64,000 bases of DNA, taken from positions 62,001-126,000 of the forward strand of contig BGZK01001466.1 of the NCBI GenBank assembly GCA_005406025.1. The letters are read 5' to 3'. Under the pieces are notes generated by a model, which saw nothing but the letters and a program-made list of their open reading frames with translations, did not search any database and was not told the origin of the DNA. The stretch comes from Eumeta japonica (taxonomy: Eukaryota > Arthropoda > Insecta > Lepidoptera > Psychidae). The position numbers and the translations under genes were made by a program. This document shows, one piece after another, positions 60,683 to 64,000 of the stretch; positions within the stretch are counted from its first letter, which is position 1, and each line of letters opens with the position of its first letter.

Positions 60683-60847
60683 GCAGCGTCCATCCCATGT
60701 TCGGGGTGACGGCGCACCCAAGTCACTCCGCGTACGAGCTGTGCGTCGACAGACGGACGGACACCAGCCCCAGCCACAGCCAGATGTCGAGGAACTCCAG
60801 CAGGAAGAGCAGCAACTCGCTGAGGGTCAACCAGGGCAAGATCGAGG
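60683..60847 (+). CDS. Dgk: Type I diacylglycerol kinase, Ser-rich linker exon
   Basis: The 165-nt exon begins after gtgccggcag. It encodes SVHPMFGVTAHPSHSAYELC, then a Ser/Arg/Asn-rich run including SQMSRNSSRKSSNSLRVN and QGKIEG. The frame is set by the single incoming base from 59784 and one base is left over (phase 1/1). The donor is GAGG|GTACCG at 60848. Because the exon is symmetric and a multiple of three, skipping it would keep the reading frame, so it is a candidate cassette exon. The RNSSRKSSNS run offers several basic-directed Ser sites that could be phosphorylated; this is inference from sequence only. It belongs to the poorly conserved linker between RVH and EF-hands, which here is much longer than I would expect for vertebrate type I enzymes. 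Confidence 0.88.
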
Positions 60848-61739
60848 GTACCGTCCCTTTTTTAGGACATGTGAAGAGATCCAACGATTAGTTACCTCGA
60901 TATCACATCAAAAATTACATTGAAAATTGTACTTACGATGATAAATGAATCTATGATTGAATGAAACAATAAAAAAACAAATGAAAATAAAACGATAAAA
61001 AATAAATTATTTAAACTTATCAATTCTTGGTTTTGTTCATATGTTGATTTATTGAATTTACCTCCTTCCAATTTTATATTAAAATAATAAAGTTCTGAGG
61101 AGTAATGGAGAATCTCAGGTCTTGCACAGATAAAAAAATATTGTAAATTTAAGTTAATTCCAATATATGACCTGGAGGAATTAATTATTAAAAAAAAACT
61201 GTAATATTAGATTACAAGGTTTGAAAAAACTAAGAGTTAATATACCAACTAAAAATATTACAATCGATATAAACATTCAACAGCATTTTACACAACAATT
61301 ATAATATAATGTTACGTAAATGTATAAAAATTGTTAAGGAAATAATTATAATTCAATAACTTTATTTAACTTGACTTTTTTTAAGAATCCAATAAGAAAT
61401 TTAAATGTTAATTTAACTATCAAAACAAACGGATGCGGCACAGAGTTCTAAATTACAAAATAAATATTGAATATAATAAGTTTTCTTATATAAGTTACAT
61501 AGGCATGGCGCGTACTCCTGGATTTTTTCACTGGCCAACGAAATAATTTGCTTTTATTTAGAATATTACCAATTAATATACTTGGGAATTAAAGATGTCT
61601 GTATCTATGCGACTGCAAACTTCAACTTAATTCTGTACGTATACTAAAATTCAAATGTGTACTCGCCTTATTATTCTATTAGCGGCATTGACTTAGGTGT
61701 CGAAAGAAGTCAACTACTTACATTGAAAACTTCTTCTAG

Positions 61740-61862
61740 ATTTCAGGCACTTGATAAGAAGATCATCGACGCTGGAAGTCCACACCGCCAGGGTTTCGTT
61801 GAAGGACATCGTCTGCTACCTGTCGCTCTTGGAAGCCGGCAGACCGGAAGACAAACTCGAAT
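61740..61862 (+). CDS. Dgk: Type I diacylglycerol kinase, exon before first EF-hand
   Basis: The 123-nt exon reads (D)FRHLIRRSSTLEVHTARV, then SLKDIVCYLSLLEAGRPEDK, then LE plus the first T of a codon expected to be Phe. The string KDIVCYLSLLE.GRPEDKLEF is a hallmark of type I DGKs just N-terminal to EF-hand 1. The acceptor cttcttctag at 61730-61739 gives the two bases needed after exon 60683-60847. The nearer AG at 61745-61746 would break the frame. The donor is T|GTAGGT at 61863. Phase is 1 in, 1 out. The following EF-hand exon (MFRLYDTDGNG-like) is not visible up to 64000, so it lies beyond the window. Confidence 0.95.
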
Positions 61863-63134
61863 GTAGGTGCCTGTTTACTTCTTTAAATATTTATTTTGTA
61901 GTAAAGTTCATATCAACTTCCATGCGAATAATATTTATTTCAGTATATATTTGTGCATTACGAGTAAATATATTCAACATATCGAAATATAAAATAGTAA
62001 TTAGATTGTAGTACTGTATATTTGAAGTTGAATTAATGCTATTTTTTTTCTCATTTTTCGGTGCACTTCCGTAGCACATATTTACAGATTAATTGACACA
62101 TAGAAAGACAAATTTAAACAAAAAAGTTAAATATCATAATTTTTCATTACAGTTCAGGACTGTTTATTGTATATCTTAATTTTTTTAAATGAATATAATA
62201 ATACTTTTTTTAGGGTTGTAATTGCTAACTAGATAGATTCACGATGTTTTCAAATCCTCCGAATTTTCGAAATCGGTAGTTTGTGAAATGATGAGCAAAT
62301 AGCAAGATGTATTAACAAGAAATTTACAAATGAAAAATGAAAATAAATAGCGTGTCCGACGCATGAAAGGCATCAAAATTTAATGCCAGTCATGAACTAA
62401 TAACCGGCTCGTAGCACCAGCAGCAGCAGCGCACCAGTTAAGCAGTTGACTTCGAATCAGGAATGACTGGATTCGAAGTCGATCACAGGTGAACTGATCT
62501 ACGAGTTTTATAGTCAAATTAAACCATTAAACCAATAAAATTGCCTCGAAGAGTATAATAAGCCATCGGCCCCGGACGTAATAACTCGCGCTAAATTCCA
62601 AGTCCCTCAAACTCGAACAAAAATATTGTGGGAGGGTAGGAGGTGAGAAGCAGTGGAGAGTTTTAAACCTGATACTGCAATGAAGTAACTGTGTTTTCTT
62701 TTCAAATTTGCACGAGAATTTTATAAATGATACCTTTATTTTATTTTTAGTTATTTCTCGTTACATAAAATAGGGCGTGCAGCAAGCTGTCGTTTCATAA
62801 TTCATGTTTTGGGTGTGGCAGACTGTACCTAATACAGTTACATCGAAACCTTTAATACGTCGTAATGACAAATTTGCATAACGTAAATTTCGAACTCTAT
62901 TACCACGTCTACAATGCGTATTTTGCTCTGCACATCAGTGCGCAAAGCGTCGTATCGCTCGCGTCTCGCTGTGCAGCTTGTCGACGTAGACAAGCCGGTC
63001 TGGCTGGGCTTGCAAGAACCTATTGACATACAGCGGCGGTAGCGATGAAAGTGGAGAAGCTAGATGGATAGACTAACGAAGTTCAAACGTCCGGTTTCGC
63101 CGATTGCTATGAGGCGAAAAAGGCAGCATACATT
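61863..63134 (+). other. Dgk intron start, no exon recognised
   Basis: Sequence following the exon that ends in ..GRPEDKLE. It should contain the next intron. No EF-hand-coding exon was seen. It contains a CAG-rich stretch (62416-62431), an inverted 'cttcgaatca/ctggattcgaag' segment near 62450-62480, and a conserved-looking minus-strand reading frame at about 62944-63060 described separately. Confidence 0.6.
62944..63060 (-). other. Conserved-looking 37-codon minus-strand frame
   Basis: The reverse strand reads SSLPPLYVNRFLQAQPDRLV, then YVDKLHSETRAIRRFAH and stop. Composition is protein-like and GC-richer than flanks. I do not recognise the family. It may be a fragment of a mobile element, and it has no clear splice sites. 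Confidence 0.3.
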
Positions 63135-63136
63135 TA

Positions 63137-63720
63137 CTGCCTTATTCGGAATCCTTATTTAAAACATCGTTCAACGGTAGTTTAACTAAACACTGTTTAC
63201 TTCTTAAACAGCTGTTTAGGCATTAAGCAATTCAGAATGTCACTTAGACTGCAGTTTAACTAAAACAGTGTTTAAGCGTTATAATGGCAACGTTCTGATC
63301 AAAAAATGTTTTACAAATGTTTAGTATCTGGCATCCAAGTAATGAAAAGTATGTATTTTATATTATTACATATATATAAGATTTATATTTATTGAAACAT
63401 TTGTGAAATTCTTTAATTTCAGATAATTCTTCCATTATGAATGCGCTTCGAATTAATAATTCGCAATTTATAGAAACCAATCTTTATCTTGATGACAAAA
63501 ACACGATAATCAAATGTCACTTTTGACAACCTACGTAAAATATTCAGTAAAACAAACCTTAGACCACTGTTAAACAGCCTCTGCCTTAAACGAGTTTAGA
63601 CGAGGTTTAAACAGTGTTTATAAATTAAACAAGATTCTGAATAGACTTTTTTGTAAACTCGCGTTAAACTGTTGTCTAAGCACGTTTAAAGTTAGACTAG
63701 CGACTCTGAATAAGAGGGCG
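63137..63720. mobile_element. MITE with terminal inverted repeats
   Basis: Left end 'ctgccttattcggaatcc' (63137-63154) and right end 'gactctgaataagagggcg' (63702-63720) are imperfect inverted repeats (11 of 13 in the core cttattc.gaatc). Sub-terminal regions are rich in short inverted motifs: gtttaac/gttaaac at 63178, 63253, 63571 and 63662, and attcagaat at 63231 opposite attctgaata at 63633. About 580 bp, no coding capacity. Confidence 0.75.
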
Positions 63721-64000
63721 AATGTTTTGTGCCGGTCCGAATGCATGGAAAGTTCGCTTATACGTTCTATTTGATTTGTTATCATTTTTTATCATAATAG
63801 CTTTCATTTTTATATAATCTATAGGCATTGTTTATCTCTAAACGGAATCAACTGTAACTATTTTTCTTTGGAACTCATTTCAACAGTAGGAAAAAAAATG
63901 TACGAATGCATAAGTATATGATATAGAAAAAAAACTGGAAGTTCTACGAATTGTTTACTTATATTACGCAAAACGAAACAGGTTAGTCGACCGAATTCAT
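63721..64000. other. AT-rich stretch, nothing recognised
   Basis: Presumed Dgk intron; no exon or repeat recognised. Confidence 0.5.

Larger units (their letters stand above)
58181..61739 (+). other. Three short Dgk introns
   Basis: Introns of 1,486, 898 and 892 bp separate the four downstream exons (58181-59666, 59785-60682, 60848-61739). They are AT-rich. Apart from a remnant 'gacagacggaaagacagat' tract at 60581-60600, I recognise no repeats or RNA genes in them. Confidence 0.8.

Noticed and set aside
61747..61862. Alternative acceptor (AG at 61745-61746) for the last Dgk exon
   Set aside because: It would leave one incoming base where the preceding exon leaves one as well, breaking the frame; the acceptor at 61738-61739 restores it and has a better pyrimidine tract.

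Overview
This window looks like nuclear DNA from a moth or butterfly (Lepidoptera). It is AT-rich, has no bacterial gene organisation, and is packed with decayed transposable elements. Several are of types I recognise as common in lepidopteran genomes: a tRNA-derived SINE, jockey- and RTE-like LINE tails ending in (TTGAAT)n, mariner relics, a (TCA)n 'tracking' repeat, and tails resembling 'acgcg..gcgaagccgcgggc..aaagctagt'. The family assignments come from reading translations and motifs, not from a database search.

The only host gene I can support is a type I (EF-hand) diacylglycerol kinase on the + strand, orthologous to Drosophila Dgk. Five internal coding exons lie at 50444-50517, 58069-58180, 59667-59784, 60683-60847 and 61740-61862. 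All splice phases join (0/2, 2/0, 0/1, 1/1, 1/1). Together they give 592 nt, about 197 codons, covering the end of the recoverin-homology (RVH) region, a long Ser-rich linker, and the conserved segment just before the first EF-hand. The gene's start lies 5' of 50.4 kb, possibly outside the window. The EF-hands, C1 domains and catalytic domain lie beyond 64 kb. A CpG-rich, TATA-containing island at 33.34-33.66 kb is a candidate internal promoter for the same gene.

Layout: 1-1.9 kb holds nothing recognised. A gypsy-like pol relic lies at 1.95-3.53 kb and an irritans-type mariner relic at 3.67-4.54 kb. A LINE family recurs at 7.45-9.09 (minus, split by a 0.67 kb insertion), 12.83-15.12 (plus), 43.1-43.8 and 45.1-47.2 kb. 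A repeat complex lies at 23.9-28.6 kb. A 53-bp satellite of about 25 copies fills 29.84-31.18 kb. Lepidopteran short repeats and a LINE tail occupy 31.4-33.2 kb, followed by the CpG island at 33.34-33.66 kb. Next come a jockey RT relic (35 kb), palindromes and MITE-like snapbacks (34.1, 36.95, 38.66-39.02, 50.9 kb), and a 172-bp tandem repeat (39.06-39.75 kb). A relic SWIM-type zinc-finger transposon protein is at 42.6 kb and a jockey LINE 3' end at 43.86-44.33 kb. A full-length SINE with target-site duplications sits at 47.86-48.13 kb, a cecropia-type mariner relic with terminal repeats at 51.34-52.57 kb inside the first large Dgk intron, an RTE LINE tail at 57.3-57.6 kb, and a MITE at 63.14-63.72 kb.

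There is no operon-like cooperation between genes here. The biology is one long-intron signalling gene embedded in layered mobile-element debris. I did not find a convincing new multi-gene system. The most unusual structures are the 53-bp array with traces of higher-order organisation and the CpG island carrying an RFX-like palindrome.
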